64,000 bases of DNA from NCBI RefSeq assembly GCF_001682865.1, contig NZ_MAQX01000011.1, forward strand, positions 124,614-188,613, in the 5' to 3' direction. The translations under genes and the position numbers were made by a program. The stretch comes from Bacillus sp. FJAT-26390. GTDB taxonomy: Bacteria; Bacillota; Bacilli; Paenibacillales; Paenibacillaceae. The notes beneath the pieces are model-generated. The model made no database searches and was not told the origin of the DNA. It saw only the letters and a program-made list of their open reading frames with translations. This document shows positions 17,384-26,475 of the stretch, piece after piece (the stretch's first letter is position 1; each line of letters begins with the position of its first letter).

Positions 17384-17414
17384 TATTTTCCTTACTTTTC
17401 CATTAACTTATAAA

Positions 17415-18464
17415 TTAATATTTACGATTAGGCAATGCATCGATTGCTTTTTGGCCAAAATAAACGTCCTCATCGGATTTAATCCATTTTTCCAGCGTTG
17501 CGCCAGCCTTGTAATCAAGGATAGCTTGCTTGAGCTGCGGCCCAAGAAGCGGGTTACATTCAACCGTAACGTTCATTTTGCCTTCAGCAATCGCTTCGAA
17601 AGCTGCTTTGATGCCGTCTACGCCGATAATTTTAATATCCGTGCCCGGTTTAAGGCCCGCTTCTTCAATCGCTTGAATCGCGCCTAGCGCCATGTCATCA
17701 TTGTGTGCGTACACAACTTGGATGTTTTTATCCTTTTTCAGGTAAGCTTCCATAACTTCTTTCCCTTTGGCGCGAGTGAAATCGCCGGTTTGGGAATAAA
17801 CGATTTTGTAGCCAGCTTCACTTGCAATCGCGTCTTCAAACCCTTTTTTACGGTCATTCGCCGCGCTTGCGCCTACTGTTCCTTCGAGCTGAACGATGTT
17901 TACTTGTGCGCCAGCGCCGAACTCTTCGATCATCCATTTTGCTGCGTTTTGGCCTTCAAGAATAAAGTCAGAGCCGATGAACGATACATAAAGGTCTTCA
18001 TTGCCTTTTGAAATGCCGCGGTCAAGGAGAAATACGGGAATGTTAGCATCCTTTGCTTCTTTCAATACCGTTTCCCAGCCCGATTCAACGACAGGCGCAA
18101 GTCCAATCGCGTCTACTTTTTGAGCGATGAACGTACGGATCGCTTTAATTTGGTTTTCTTGTTTTTGCTGCGCATCGGAGAACTTCAGCTCGAAATTCGG
18201 ATCTTCGCCAAATGTCGCTTTAACCGAATCCGTCTCGGCATCACGCCAGCCGCTCTCTGCACCGATTTGCGCGAAGCCTACGACAAGCTTCTTGCTCTCT
18301 GCCGGCGCATCCGTTGCCGCTTCCTCGGTCTTAGGCTCGTTCGTTGCATTGCCGCTTGCCGGTTTGTTGCCCCCATTGTTGCTGCTGTTCCCGCAGCCTG
18401 CGATTAAGCCTACTAGCATAATCGTTGCAAGCATGGTCATAAAAAACGGTTTCTTTCTGTTCAT
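17415..18464 (-). CDS. ytfQ: YtfQ-like sugar-binding lipoprotein of an ABC importer
   Basis: 349 aa from ATG 18464 behind GGGAGGAAGTAAGA; an in-frame start at 18488 is upstream of the ribosome site. Signal peptide with lipobox LIAGC (Cys about residue 24) followed by an Asn/Ser-rich linker. The Peripla_BP_4 fold starts VVGFAQIGAESGWR and contains the hinge-side FIGSDF and YAHNDDMALGAIQ motifs. E. coli YtfQ binds galactofuranose; arabinofuranose- or galactose-type sugars would fit the local genes, but the ligand is inferred. It is the last gene of the importer operon here, while in E. coli ytfQ comes first. Confidence 0.9.
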   Translation of the reverse strand: MNRKKPFFMTMLATIMLVGLIAGCGNSSNNGGNKPASGNATNEPKTEEAATDAPAESKKLVVGFAQIGAESGWRDAETDSVKATFGEDPNFELKFSDAQQKQENQIKAIRTFIAQKVDAIGLAPVVESGWETVLKEAKDANIPVFLLDRGISKGNEDLYVSFIGSDFILEGQNAAKWMIEEFGAGAQVNIVQLEGTVGASAANDRKKGFEDAIASEAGYKIVYSQTGDFTRAKGKEVMEAYLKKDKNIQVVYAHNDDMALGAIQAIEEAGLKPGTDIKIIGVDGIKAAFEAIAEGKMNVTVECNPLLGPQLKQAILDYKAGATLEKWIKSDEDVYFGQKAIDALPNRKY

Positions 18465-18534
18465 TCTTACTTCCTCCCTTTCAAGCATCTATTGGCTACA
18501 CTTTCAATATACAAATTTTACATTTGATCTGTAT

Positions 18535-19563
18535 TTACAAATTAACGACTTTATTTTCAAATTTCGGTTTATTTTTGGAAGCCGGCAATGCGCTTTTTTC
18601 TTTTCTCATCACAATAATTCGTTGAAATGCCATGAAAAGAAATAATAAAAATCCGATTGTAATTTTGGTCCACCATGAGCTTAATGTTCCTTGGAACATG
18701 ATGATCGTCTGAATGATGCCGGTACAGAGCACGCCAAGCGTCGGCCCGATCAAGTAGCCAAACCCGCCTGTTAGCAAAATGCCGCCAATGACGCAAGCCG
18801 CAATCGCATCCATCTCCATGCCCATCAAATGCAGGGAATAGCCCGACAGCATATACAGCGTAAATACGATGCCGCCGATCGCGGAGAACAAACCGCTTAA
18901 CGTATAAACCAGAATAGTCGTTTTCGCTACTGGCAAGCCCATTAATACCGACGACTTTTCGCTGCCGCCAATGGCATAAACCGCTCTGCCAAAGGAAGAG
19001 TAGCGGCCAATAAAGAGCGCCGCGACAACCACGGCAGCCGCAATGAGTACGCTGATCGTAATAAAGCTATCTCCCCATACGTGTATTTTGTGCTGGGATA
19101 GCCAGACGTAGGACGGATTGTTAATGACGATGCTCTCCGTGCTGATTAAGAAGCTGATCCCTCTGGCGAGGAACATGCCCGCAAGCGTGACGATCCACGG
19201 GTGGAGCTGAAAGCGTTGAATCAAATAACCTTGCCCTGCGCCGAACAGCGTGCCGATTACGAGCGCTACGATCGTTACGACAATCGCATTGGCACCTTGC
19301 CTGAACAATTCGGCGGAAACCATGCTGATAAGCGCAACGACCGAGGCTACCGATAGATCGATGCCGCCTTTTATAATGACGAAAGCCATCCCGGTCGCTA
19401 CTATGATGAGGTAGGCATTGTCGATAAATAGATTCAGAAAAACCTGCATCGAGAAAAATCCGGTATACAGCGCAGCGCCCGAGCCGTACAAAATAAATAA
19501 AAGCAGCAGCGTCGCGAGCACAATAATGTTGTTATGGCTAATTTTCATCGATATCTGCTTCAT
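18535..19563 (-). CDS. yjfF: YjfF-like sugar ABC importer permease
   Basis: 342 aa BPD_transp_2-type permease with about eight to ten hydrophobic segments. Typical motifs are VIIKGGIDLSVASVVAL (near residue 63) and CVIGGILLTGGFGYLIGPTLG (near residue 265). Its ATG overlaps the stop of the second permease by four bases (ATGA). With that permease, the ATPase and the binding protein it makes a complete ribose/galactofuranose-class importer. Confidence 0.9.
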   Translation of the reverse strand: MKQISMKISHNNIIVLATLLLLFILYGSGAALYTGFFSMQVFLNLFIDNAYLIIVATGMAFVIIKGGIDLSVASVVALISMVSAELFRQGANAIVVTIVALVIGTLFGAGQGYLIQRFQLHPWIVTLAGMFLARGISFLISTESIVINNPSYVWLSQHKIHVWGDSFITISVLIAAAVVVAALFIGRYSSFGRAVYAIGGSEKSSVLMGLPVAKTTILVYTLSGLFSAIGGIVFTLYMLSGYSLHLMGMEMDAIAACVIGGILLTGGFGYLIGPTLGVLCTGIIQTIIMFQGTLSSWWTKITIGFLLFLFMAFQRIIVMRKEKSALPASKNKPKFENKVVNL

Positions 19564-20570
19564 TGTGCCGCCACCTTCTTTTTCGCCAATTTAAACGACT
19601 GCCGGAATATATCGGATTGAATTAAGCAGACGACAATAACGACTACGGCTTTCACGAGCAAAATGCTGGATGGCTCAACGCCTAGCGAATAAATCGTTGT
19701 CGTGAGGCTTTGAATGAACAACGCGCCAAATATCGTTCCGCCGAGGTAAAAACGTCCGCCGCGCATCGATGTTCCGCCAATGACGACGGCAAGAATCGCA
19801 TCGAGCTCAATCCATAGTCCTGCGTTATTTGCATCTGCGCTTGCTACGTTCGCGCTAATAATGATGCCGGCAATGCCTGCGCAAACGCCTGTAATCGTAT
19901 AAGCCGTCATGAAGATCACTTTAGGCCGGATACCTGCATAGCTGCTCGCTGTCTTATTGCCTCCAGCCGCCTCAAGAAAGAGCCCGAAAGCGGTACGCGT
20001 TTTGAAGAGATAGACGATTAGGAAAACGCCCATTGCAATGAACAGCGGAAAAGGAAGGCCCAGCAAATGCCCTTTGCCGATGAACTGGTATGCCTTGTCG
20101 CTTGTCGTAAGCACTTGGCCGCCCGTAATGAGCTGGGCGATGCCGCGGCCAATCGTCAATAAAATCAACGTCGCCACCATCGGTTGTATCCCGATGATCG
20201 CGACCAGCATCCCATTCCATAAGCCGCAGATCAAGCCAGCGCCGACGCCTGCCAAAATAACTAGCCAAAGCGGATAACCATCAAGCATAAAGACCGCGAT
20301 GGCTCCCGAAATCGCTAGGACGGAACCTACCGAAATATCGATCCCCTCCTTGGCAATCACGAGCGTCATGCCAATCGCGATAATAATGAGGGGTGAGCCA
20401 TTTTTCAAAATATCGATCAAATTGCCGAATAAATGGCCATCCTTCCACTCCATTCGGAAGAAATCCGGTATGACCATTAAGTTAAATAGAAATAAAACGA
20501 CGATCGCAAGGATCGGCCATATCATTTTCTGCCTGCCTAAGCTACGCGCCAATCCCGTCAGACCCGCCAT
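19560..20570 (-). CDS. ytfT: YtfT-like sugar ABC importer permease
   Basis: 336 aa from ATG 20570, preceded by AAGGGAGCGGAAATGT; the longer start at 20591 would ignore this site. Hydrophobic multi-pass permease with the family motifs VIAKEGIDISVGSVLAISG and VVIGGTSMRGGRFYLGGT. The start lies inside the end of the ATPase gene, giving a 29-bp overlap in a different frame, so translation is coupled. It pairs with the YjfF-like permease. Confidence 0.9.
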   Translation of the reverse strand: MAGLTGLARSLGRQKMIWPILAIVVLFLFNLMVIPDFFRMEWKDGHLFGNLIDILKNGSPLIIIAIGMTLVIAKEGIDISVGSVLAISGAIAVFMLDGYPLWLVILAGVGAGLICGLWNGMLVAIIGIQPMVATLILLTIGRGIAQLITGGQVLTTSDKAYQFIGKGHLLGLPFPLFIAMGVFLIVYLFKTRTAFGLFLEAAGGNKTASSYAGIRPKVIFMTAYTITGVCAGIAGIIISANVASADANNAGLWIELDAILAVVIGGTSMRGGRFYLGGTIFGALFIQSLTTTIYSLGVEPSSILLVKAVVVIVVCLIQSDIFRQSFKLAKKKVAAQ

Positions 20571-22077
20571 ACATTTCCGCTCCCTTCGCAATCATTTCCA
20601 TTATGACATTCTCGCGCATGTCCGCACCGGCAACCTCGCCAATCTTAATTCGATCACGCAGCACGATAATCCGGTTGCAGCACTGCACCATCTCCTCAAG
20701 CTCCGCGGAAATGATTAATATCGAAATGCCGGTTGCCGCCAAATCGAGAATGAGCTTGCGAATTTCCATCTTAGACCCAACATCGATGCCGCGCGTCGGC
20801 TCGTCCAGAATGAGCAGCTTGGGCTGAGTGGCAAGCCATCTTGCCAAAATAACCTTTTGCTGATTGCCGCCGCTTAAATTTTCGATCTTTTGCTCCGCGC
20901 TTGGCGTCTTGATCTTGAGCAGCTCGATATACTTGTTCGCGATTTCCTTCTGCTTGCGCAGCGGGATGAACGAGAACATGCCTTTGCGCGCTTGCAGCGC
21001 AAGCACGATATTTTCACGTATAGTCAGCTCGCCCACAATGCCAGCTACCTTGCGGTCCTCCGGTGTGAAGCCAAGCCCCTTCTGAATCGCTTTTTGCGGA
21101 TACATCGATGTGATTTGCTCGCCGTCAATCGTCAGCGTGCCTTCATCGGCTTTATCGATGCCAAAGATCAGCTTGGCGATTTCCGTCCGGCCTGAGCCGA
21201 GCAGCCCTGCCAGCCCAAGCACCTCGCCTTTTCCGATCTGGAGATCGATGGGATTGATGCTGCCTTTTTTCCCGAGCGAGCTCGCCTTAAGGAAACCTTC
21301 GCCGGAAATGCGCTCCACCGCTTTTTTGCCGGCAGCGTCCTCCGTAGTCCATTCCCGGCCGATCATATGCGAGACGAGCTCTGTTTTGGACAAGTCCTTT
21401 GTCACATATTCACCAACGAGCGCGCCGTTGCGCAGCACTGTAATTCGGTCCGTTATCTCGTAAACCTGATCAAGGAAATGGGTAACGAACACGATGCCCA
21501 TCCCGTCCTGCTTCAGCTTGCGCATTACCTTGAATAGCTGCTTCACTTCATTGGCATCCAGGCTTGAGGTTGGCTCATCCAAAATAAGAATGCCGCTCGA
21601 AATATCAACCGCCCGGGCGATGGCAACCATCTGTTGAATCGCCACCGAATAATGGGACAATGGCTGCTTCACATCAATATCGAGATCAAGCCGCGCCAGC
21701 AGGCGCTCGCTGTCCCGGTACATTTTTTCCCAATCGATAAGTCCGCGTTTCCTCGGATGCCTGCCTACATAAATATTTTCGGCCACCGTTAGGTTGGCGC
21801 ATAAATTAACCTCTTGATAGACGGTACTGATGCCAAGCTGCTGTGCCTCGAGCGGAGATTTGGGTGCAATCGGCCGTCCGGCCAGCTTCACCTCGCCTGA
21901 ATCCCACTTATGAACGCCTGTCGCAACTTTAATCAGCGTCGATTTGCCTGCTCCGTTTTCTCCCATCAGAGCGTGAATTTCGCCATTTCTGAGGCCAAAT
22001 TCAACATTAGACAGCGCCTTGACGCCAGGAAACGATTTGCTAATCCCTTTCATATGAAGCACGTATTCAGTGCTCAT
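20542..22077 (-). CDS. ytfR: YtfR-like sugar ABC importer ATPase (two ATP-binding domains)
   Basis: 511 aa with two ABC domains, as in RbsA/YtfR. First domain: Walker A GENGAGKSTLIKV near residue 40, Walker B ILILDEPTSSLD near residue 160. Second domain: a degenerate Walker A (GLLGSGRTEIAKL near 292), signature LSGGNQQKVILARWL near 405 and Walker B LLILDEPTRGID. It powers import through the two permeases that follow in the operon. The ATG at 22077 has AGAGGTGAAGGTCA upstream. Confidence 0.93.
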   Translation of the reverse strand: MSTEYVLHMKGISKSFPGVKALSNVEFGLRNGEIHALMGENGAGKSTLIKVATGVHKWDSGEVKLAGRPIAPKSPLEAQQLGISTVYQEVNLCANLTVAENIYVGRHPRKRGLIDWEKMYRDSERLLARLDLDIDVKQPLSHYSVAIQQMVAIARAVDISSGILILDEPTSSLDANEVKQLFKVMRKLKQDGMGIVFVTHFLDQVYEITDRITVLRNGALVGEYVTKDLSKTELVSHMIGREWTTEDAAGKKAVERISGEGFLKASSLGKKGSINPIDLQIGKGEVLGLAGLLGSGRTEIAKLIFGIDKADEGTLTIDGEQITSMYPQKAIQKGLGFTPEDRKVAGIVGELTIRENIVLALQARKGMFSFIPLRKQKEIANKYIELLKIKTPSAEQKIENLSGGNQQKVILARWLATQPKLLILDEPTRGIDVGSKMEIRKLILDLAATGISILIISAELEEMVQCCNRIIVLRDRIKIGEVAGADMRENVIMEMIAKGAEMYGGSDGIGA

Positions 22078-22223
22078 TGACCTTCACCTCTTTCCATTTT
22101 CACCTCCAATTGTAGGAAAAAGAGCAGGCATGCGTATTTAGAAATATAGGTCTTTTTTTAAACAATTCGGACATTTAGGTCAGCGGACGCTTGATGTTGC
22201 CAGCGCGATCGCGTTTTTTTGCA

Positions 22224-22281
22224 TGACAAAAAGAGGATGCCTTGGCCGCTTACTTGCTGCCGAGACACCCTCTGTTTGTCA
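22224..22281 (-). terminator. Long imperfect hairpin downstream of the oxidoreductase gene
   Basis: Arms GACAAACAGAGGGTGTC and its near-complement pair over about 20 bp around a 12-nt loop, just past the stop at 22295. The minus strand continues with A residues rather than U, so intrinsic termination is not certain. The rest of 22078-22294 holds no gene and must contain the importer promoter. Confidence 0.45.
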
Positions 22282-22294
22282 GTCCTTTTAAGCC

Positions 22295-23347
22295 TTATTT
22301 AAGCGCAGCCGTTCCCATAAAATCAGAAATCAGCACCTTTTGCCCGGTTTTGGCGCTCTCTACGGCGGCAAGCACCATCGCCATGCTGTAGATGTTGTCG
22401 CTGCAATCGGTTTCCGGCTTGCGGCCTTCGTCGAGAGCGGCGAACATTTCATCCAAGCAGCCCTTATGGAACGTATTCGCCATTTCGGGAAGCTGCGTTT
22501 CAACCCGCTCGTAATCGCGGATAAACTTGCCGTCTTGATCGCCTGCAGCAACGATCTCCGCATACGGATTTCCTTTGCCGTCCCAAATCGCGGTGCCATG
22601 CTCGCCGGTCACCCGCCAAGACGCTTCCCATGAAGTTGGCACGCCCTCTGCGCACCAAGAACCGCGGTAATTGAAGACCGAGCCGTCGGACATTTCATAG
22701 ATGCAGATCGCCATCGCGTTTCCGGCATACCAAGAACCGGGAGGGTTAAATTCATGGCAATAGGCCGAAACGGGATTTGCGCCGGAAATATATCTTGCTT
22801 GGTCAAACGTATGGATCGCCATATCGAGCAGCAGCGGGCTCTCCATCGCATCGCGGAAGCCGCCAAAATGCGCGCCGATAAAGAAGTCCGCGCTTACGAA
22901 CCCCACTTTGCCGATCGTTCCGCTCTCGATTAGCCCGTGAAAGGCGCGAATGCGCGGATCAAACCTTCGATTTTGCATAACGGCATGCGTCCTGCCACTC
23001 TCTTGAGCCATTCGCACGATCTCCTTGCAATCGCTCATCGTTTCCGCGAGCGGCTTCTCGCCAAACACATTGCAGCCAAGCTCTATCGCAGCCGTACTAA
23101 TCGCATAGTGGCTCGCCGGTATCGTAACGTCAAATACCAAAGTCGCCCCTGTCTCCTTAATAGCTTGCTTAATATTGGTGAAAGTTGGGCAAGCAAGCCC
23201 TTTGCGCTCCGCCATCGCCGCAGCAAACTCCTCCTTTATATCAACAAGTCCAACAATTTCCGTGTCTTCCCGATCCTTCGCATAGTCCACCCACGTATTC
23301 GCCATCCCGCCACAGCCGGCAATGACTACTCGATGCTTCGTTGTCAT
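22295..23347 (-). CDS. Gfo/Idh/MocA-family sugar dehydrogenase
   Basis: 350 aa from ATG 23347 behind GGAGGAAATCAA. The N-terminal Rossmann fold starts RVVIAGCGGMANTW, the usual GxGxxA nucleotide site. The family EKP motif is present as VFGEKPLAETMSD near residue 95, and the substrate-side Asp/His appear in LLLDMAIHTFDQAR near residue 180. It oxidises or epimerises a sugar or inositol-type substrate with NAD(P). The upstream TIM-barrel isomerase-like gene is 31 bp away, and such pairs often handle keto-sugars together. Substrate unknown. Confidence 0.85.
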   Translation of the reverse strand: MTTKHRVVIAGCGGMANTWVDYAKDREDTEIVGLVDIKEEFAAAMAERKGLACPTFTNIKQAIKETGATLVFDVTIPASHYAISTAAIELGCNVFGEKPLAETMSDCKEIVRMAQESGRTHAVMQNRRFDPRIRAFHGLIESGTIGKVGFVSADFFIGAHFGGFRDAMESPLLLDMAIHTFDQARYISGANPVSAYCHEFNPPGSWYAGNAMAICIYEMSDGSVFNYRGSWCAEGVPTSWEASWRVTGEHGTAIWDGKGNPYAEIVAAGDQDGKFIRDYERVETQLPEMANTFHKGCLDEMFAALDEGRKPETDCSDNIYSMAMVLAAVESAKTGQKVLISDFMGTAALK

Positions 23348-23378
23348 TTGATTTCCTCCTCGCTTTCGCTCCGCTAAT

Positions 23379-24266
23379 TTAAACTGGATTTGGAACAAAA
23401 TCGCCGCCGCGGCAGCGCTTCAAATAATTCAAAGCATGAACCTGTCCAGTCATTTCCAGCTCATCCTTATACACAGGATCATGCCAGCCCTCTATATCGA
23501 TCGTGCCTTTGTAGCCATTCTGTCTCAAAATCGTAATAATATCCGACCAATTGCTATCGCCAAAGCCCGGCGTCCGGTGCCATACGAACTGCTGCTTGCT
23601 GTGCACGCCATGCTCCTTTACGATATCCCACGCAATCGTTGCGTCCTTGCCATGTACGTGGAACACCTTGCCCGCCCATTTGCGCAGCTGCGGAATCGGA
23701 TCGATCAAGCTGACCATTTGGTGGCAGGGCTCCCATTCCAGTCCGATATTGTCCTCCGGCACTGCATTAAACATCAGCTCCCAGGCGGTCGGGTTATGCG
23801 CAATATTCCAATCACCGGTTGTCCAAGTGCCGCCCATATCACAATTTTCAAAAGCGATCCGTATGCCTTTAGCCGCAGCCCGCTTCGTTAGCTCGCCGAA
23901 CACTTCCTTGAACCTTGGAATCGATTCGTCGATCGATTGATCCGTCAGTCGGCCCGTGAAGCCGGATACGATATCCGCTCCGAATAAGTGGGCATGGTCA
24001 ATGAGACGTTCCCAGCTGGCTAGCGTATCGGCATTATTGCCTTCCCCTGTCAACGGATTTCCGAAAACGCTTACAGCTGGAACGACAAAATCATGCTCAT
24101 CAGCGAGCGCTCTAACCCTTTTAGCCATTTCAACCAAATCCGTGCTGCCGGTCGTTTGCCAAAAGGTTAAATTAAATGATTCAAATCCATGCTTCACTAT
24201 TTGCGGAATGACGTGATCCGCATTTCCTCCGCCTACAAGCGTTCCAATTCGCAATTTGTTATCCAT
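23379..24266 (-). CDS. Sugar phosphate isomerase/epimerase-like TIM-barrel protein
   Basis: 295 aa of the AP-endonuclease-2/xylose-isomerase-like fold. Metal-site-type residues are seen in RIAFENCDMGGTWTTGDW (Glu near residue 150), NIGLEWEPCHQM, VFHVHGKDATI and GTIDIEGWHDP. The family includes IolE/IolI-like and hydroxypyruvate-isomerase-like enzymes; the exact reaction is not readable. It is the first gene of a two-gene operon with the Gfo/Idh/MocA enzyme and is divergent from an AraC regulator, which likely controls it. The ribosome site is weak (ACAAGG directly before ATG). Confidence 0.78.
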   Translation of the reverse strand: MDNKLRIGTLVGGGNADHVIPQIVKHGFESFNLTFWQTTGSTDLVEMAKRVRALADEHDFVVPAVSVFGNPLTGEGNNADTLASWERLIDHAHLFGADIVSGFTGRLTDQSIDESIPRFKEVFGELTKRAAAKGIRIAFENCDMGGTWTTGDWNIAHNPTAWELMFNAVPEDNIGLEWEPCHQMVSLIDPIPQLRKWAGKVFHVHGKDATIAWDIVKEHGVHSKQQFVWHRTPGFGDSNWSDIITILRQNGYKGTIDIEGWHDPVYKDELEMTGQVHALNYLKRCRGGDFVPNPV

Positions 24267-24389
24267 CCTTGTATATCACTCCAATATTGGCTTATAGTAT
24301 TCGTAACAACTCCATTATAGCTAGGAGTTATGCAGATCACTCTATACAATCTTGAGCAATAATAGTCTAATCTTGTGGTGGTGAGCAGA

Positions 24390-25277
24390 TTGACCTATCC
24401 TAAGGAGCTTTGGGAAAATACCCGTCTCGAGCATAAAACATACCCGATCCAGCTATTTCAAAACCGCTGTCATGACGCAGCGCCAAATGACTGCATTCTA
24501 TATTTGCATTGGCATGAGCATTTCGAGATCATCATCATGAGGGAAGGCAGCGCCCTCTTCCATATCGACAGCCGTCCATACATCCTTAATGAGGGTGACG
24601 TTATTATTATTCCTGGCGGCGGTCTGCATGTCGGCTATGCGCTTCGTTACGAAAATGTGCATTATGATTGCATCGTATTGAACGCATCGCTCTTTAATGA
24701 TTGGGTTCATGATCCTGTGCATGCCCAGTTTGTCGCTCCCTACCTGGAGGGCCGGCTTCATTATCCCGTCAAGCCGTCGGCGCAGGATGAGGCAGTCCTC
24801 CGCTATTACTCGCTGCTCGATGAAGTGACCGCCGAGCTTGCCGCGAAACCGCCTGCTTACCAGCTTATCGTAAAGTCTAAGCTGCACACGCTGTTCACCC
24901 TGCTCTCCCGCACCTTCATGGAACGGCAGCTCGCAGGCAAGCCGGCGGAGCCATACTTCGTCAATCGGGATCGCTTCAAAGCGCTTATCCAGCGCATCGA
25001 ATCACAGTTTGGCGAGAAAATGTCGATCGAACAAGCGGCGAAGCAAGTTAGCTTGAACCCTTACCACTTCTGCAAGCTATTCAAAAAACTGACCGGCCGC
25101 ACCTTTGTGGAGTATGTCAACGTCTGCCGCATGAACGAAGCGGAGCGGCTGCTTCGCGAGAGCAATGACACGATAACCGAAATTGCCGCCAAGGTCGGAT
25201 GCGAGAATCCGAACTATTTTACGAAGCTGTACAAGCAGTATAAAGGGACTACGCCTTCGCAGACGCGGAAGACATAA
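24390..25277 (+). CDS. AraC-family regulator with cupin sensor domain
   Basis: 295 aa from TTG 24390, placed behind GGTGGTGAG; in-frame GTG codons at 24375-24383 are alternatives. N-terminal cupin-like domain (LYLHWHEHFEIIIMREG, near residue 40) for a sugar ligand; C-terminal two-HTH AraC domain at about 195-295 (MSIEQAAKQVSLNPYHFCKL and ITEIAAKVGCENPNYFTKLY). It is divergent from the isomerase/oxidoreductase pair, its probable target. Confidence 0.88.
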   Translation: MTYPKELWENTRLEHKTYPIQLFQNRCHDAAPNDCILYLHWHEHFEIIIMREGSALFHIDSRPYILNEGDVIIIPGGGLHVGYALRYENVHYDCIVLNASLFNDWVHDPVHAQFVAPYLEGRLHYPVKPSAQDEAVLRYYSLLDEVTAELAAKPPAYQLIVKSKLHTLFTLLSRTFMERQLAGKPAEPYFVNRDRFKALIQRIESQFGEKMSIEQAAKQVSLNPYHFCKLFKKLTGRTFVEYVNVCRMNEAERLLRESNDTITEIAAKVGCENPNYFTKLYKQYKGTTPSQTRKT

Positions 25278-25433
25278 ACGAGATATTGTGCATATATATG
25301 CGCGATTTATTATTCATGTAAAAACATTCATTATAACTATTTTTAGTCGCTATTAAAGGAGAATGATGAATCTAGCAACTTTGTATACCCTGCTAGCGTC
25401 TAATATACAACGATGATTAAAGGGGATAACTGG

Positions 25434-26399
25434 ATGTTTCCGATTAAAAATAAATATTTCTCCGTTGCGATCTTCGCGATGCTGATTGCCGTCATGGCTG
25501 CTGGCTGCAGCGATGGATCAAGCCAAGTGAAAAATAACGCAAACCCAACAGATACAACAAGCGCAGCCGAAGCGACGAATTCCACGGAAGAGCCAGAAGC
25601 GACGAAGGCGCCCGAACCGACGCTAGCGCCCAGTGAAACTGCCTTAACCGAACAACCTACAGCTACAGCTACACCTACCTCTGCACCGGCGAAGGAAACG
25701 GCGACTGAGGAGCCAACAGCGATAGTAGCTCCAACAGAGAATTCATCAACGCAGAAGCCTGCTGCGACCAAAAAACCGGCCAATGAGGCGGTTGCCAAGG
25801 AAACGGCAAAGCCGACCAAAAAGCCCGGTGCAACGCCAAAGCCCGTCCCGACAGCGATGCCAACTAAACAGCCGGGAGCAGTTATTCCAACACAGGAACC
25901 AAGCACGAAGCCGTCGGCAACGCCAACGCCTTCCACCATTACAATGGCAACGCCATCGCCTACGCCTAAGCCAACAACGAAGCCAGATCCGGAAAATCCA
26001 TTCGGCAAGGTCACCGTTGCCGACATTGCAGCCAAAATAACAGCAGATGCCGGACTCGGACCGCTAACGGCTGTTCAGGACGATCAAGTGAAGGACGTCT
26101 ATGGCATAGACATGGAAGCCCAGCTGGTTGACGGCATTTTCAATCAGCCTAAGATGATGATTCAAGCTGGGGAATTCTCCGTCGTCCACCTCAAATCGGA
26201 GAAAGACTATGCCGATATCGAGGCAGCATTTGAGAAGCGTGCGGAAGCGGTGCAAAAGGCTTTCGAAACCTATTTGCCCGACCAATACGAGCAATCGCTA
26301 AACTATCAAATTTTACGCAGCGGAAATTTCGTCCTCTTCTCCATATCGCCGGACCAGAAGAAGACAGCGGAAATTTTTAACAGCTTCTTCAAGAAGTAG
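25434..26399 (+). CDS. Lipoprotein with Pro/Thr-rich stalk and DUF4358-like domain
   Basis: 321 aa from ATG 25434 behind AAAGGGG. Signal peptide with lipobox (LIAVMAAGC, Cys about residue 25). Residues about 30-190 are a low-complexity Pro/Thr/Ala/Glu/Lys stalk with TPKPxPT- and PTPSP-type repeats, as expected for a wall-spanning spacer. Residues about 195-321 form a compact domain (VTVADIAAKITADAGLGPL, DVYGIDMEAQLVDGIF) resembling DUF4358 proteins. Role unknown; it sits alone between an AraC gene and the GH127 gene and ends at a shared bidirectional terminator. Confidence 0.75.
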   Translation: MFPIKNKYFSVAIFAMLIAVMAAGCSDGSSQVKNNANPTDTTSAAEATNSTEEPEATKAPEPTLAPSETALTEQPTATATPTSAPAKETATEEPTAIVAPTENSSTQKPAATKKPANEAVAKETAKPTKKPGATPKPVPTAMPTKQPGAVIPTQEPSTKPSATPTPSTITMATPSPTPKPTTKPDPENPFGKVTVADIAAKITADAGLGPLTAVQDDQVKDVYGIDMEAQLVDGIFNQPKMMIQAGEFSVVHLKSEKDYADIEAAFEKRAEAVQKAFETYLPDQYEQSLNYQILRSGNFVLFSISPDQKKTAEIFNSFFKK

Positions 26400-26418
26400 T
26401 CGGCGGCTATCATAAATA

Positions 26419-26475
26419 AAAGCTGGGGCAGCTCCTTTAGGTGAAATCACCTAAGAGCTGCTCCAGCTTATTTGT
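26419..26475. terminator. Bidirectional terminator between convergent genes
   Basis: A stem of over 20 bp with a few bulges (AAGCTGG-GCAGCTC-TTTAGGTGA and complement, loop AA) is flanked by A/T-rich sequence on both sides. It serves the lipoprotein gene on plus and the GH127 gene on minus. Confidence 0.85.

Noticed and set aside
22224-22281. Long hairpin as a riboswitch for the ytf importer
   Set aside because: It lies directly after the stop of the upstream oxidoreductase gene and has no conserved aptamer features; treated as a weak terminator.
25400-26035. 211-codon Gly/Val-rich frame antisense to the stalk lipoprotein
   Set aside because: It is the mirror image of the Pro/Thr low-complexity codons; the lipoprotein frame has a ribosome site and lipobox.
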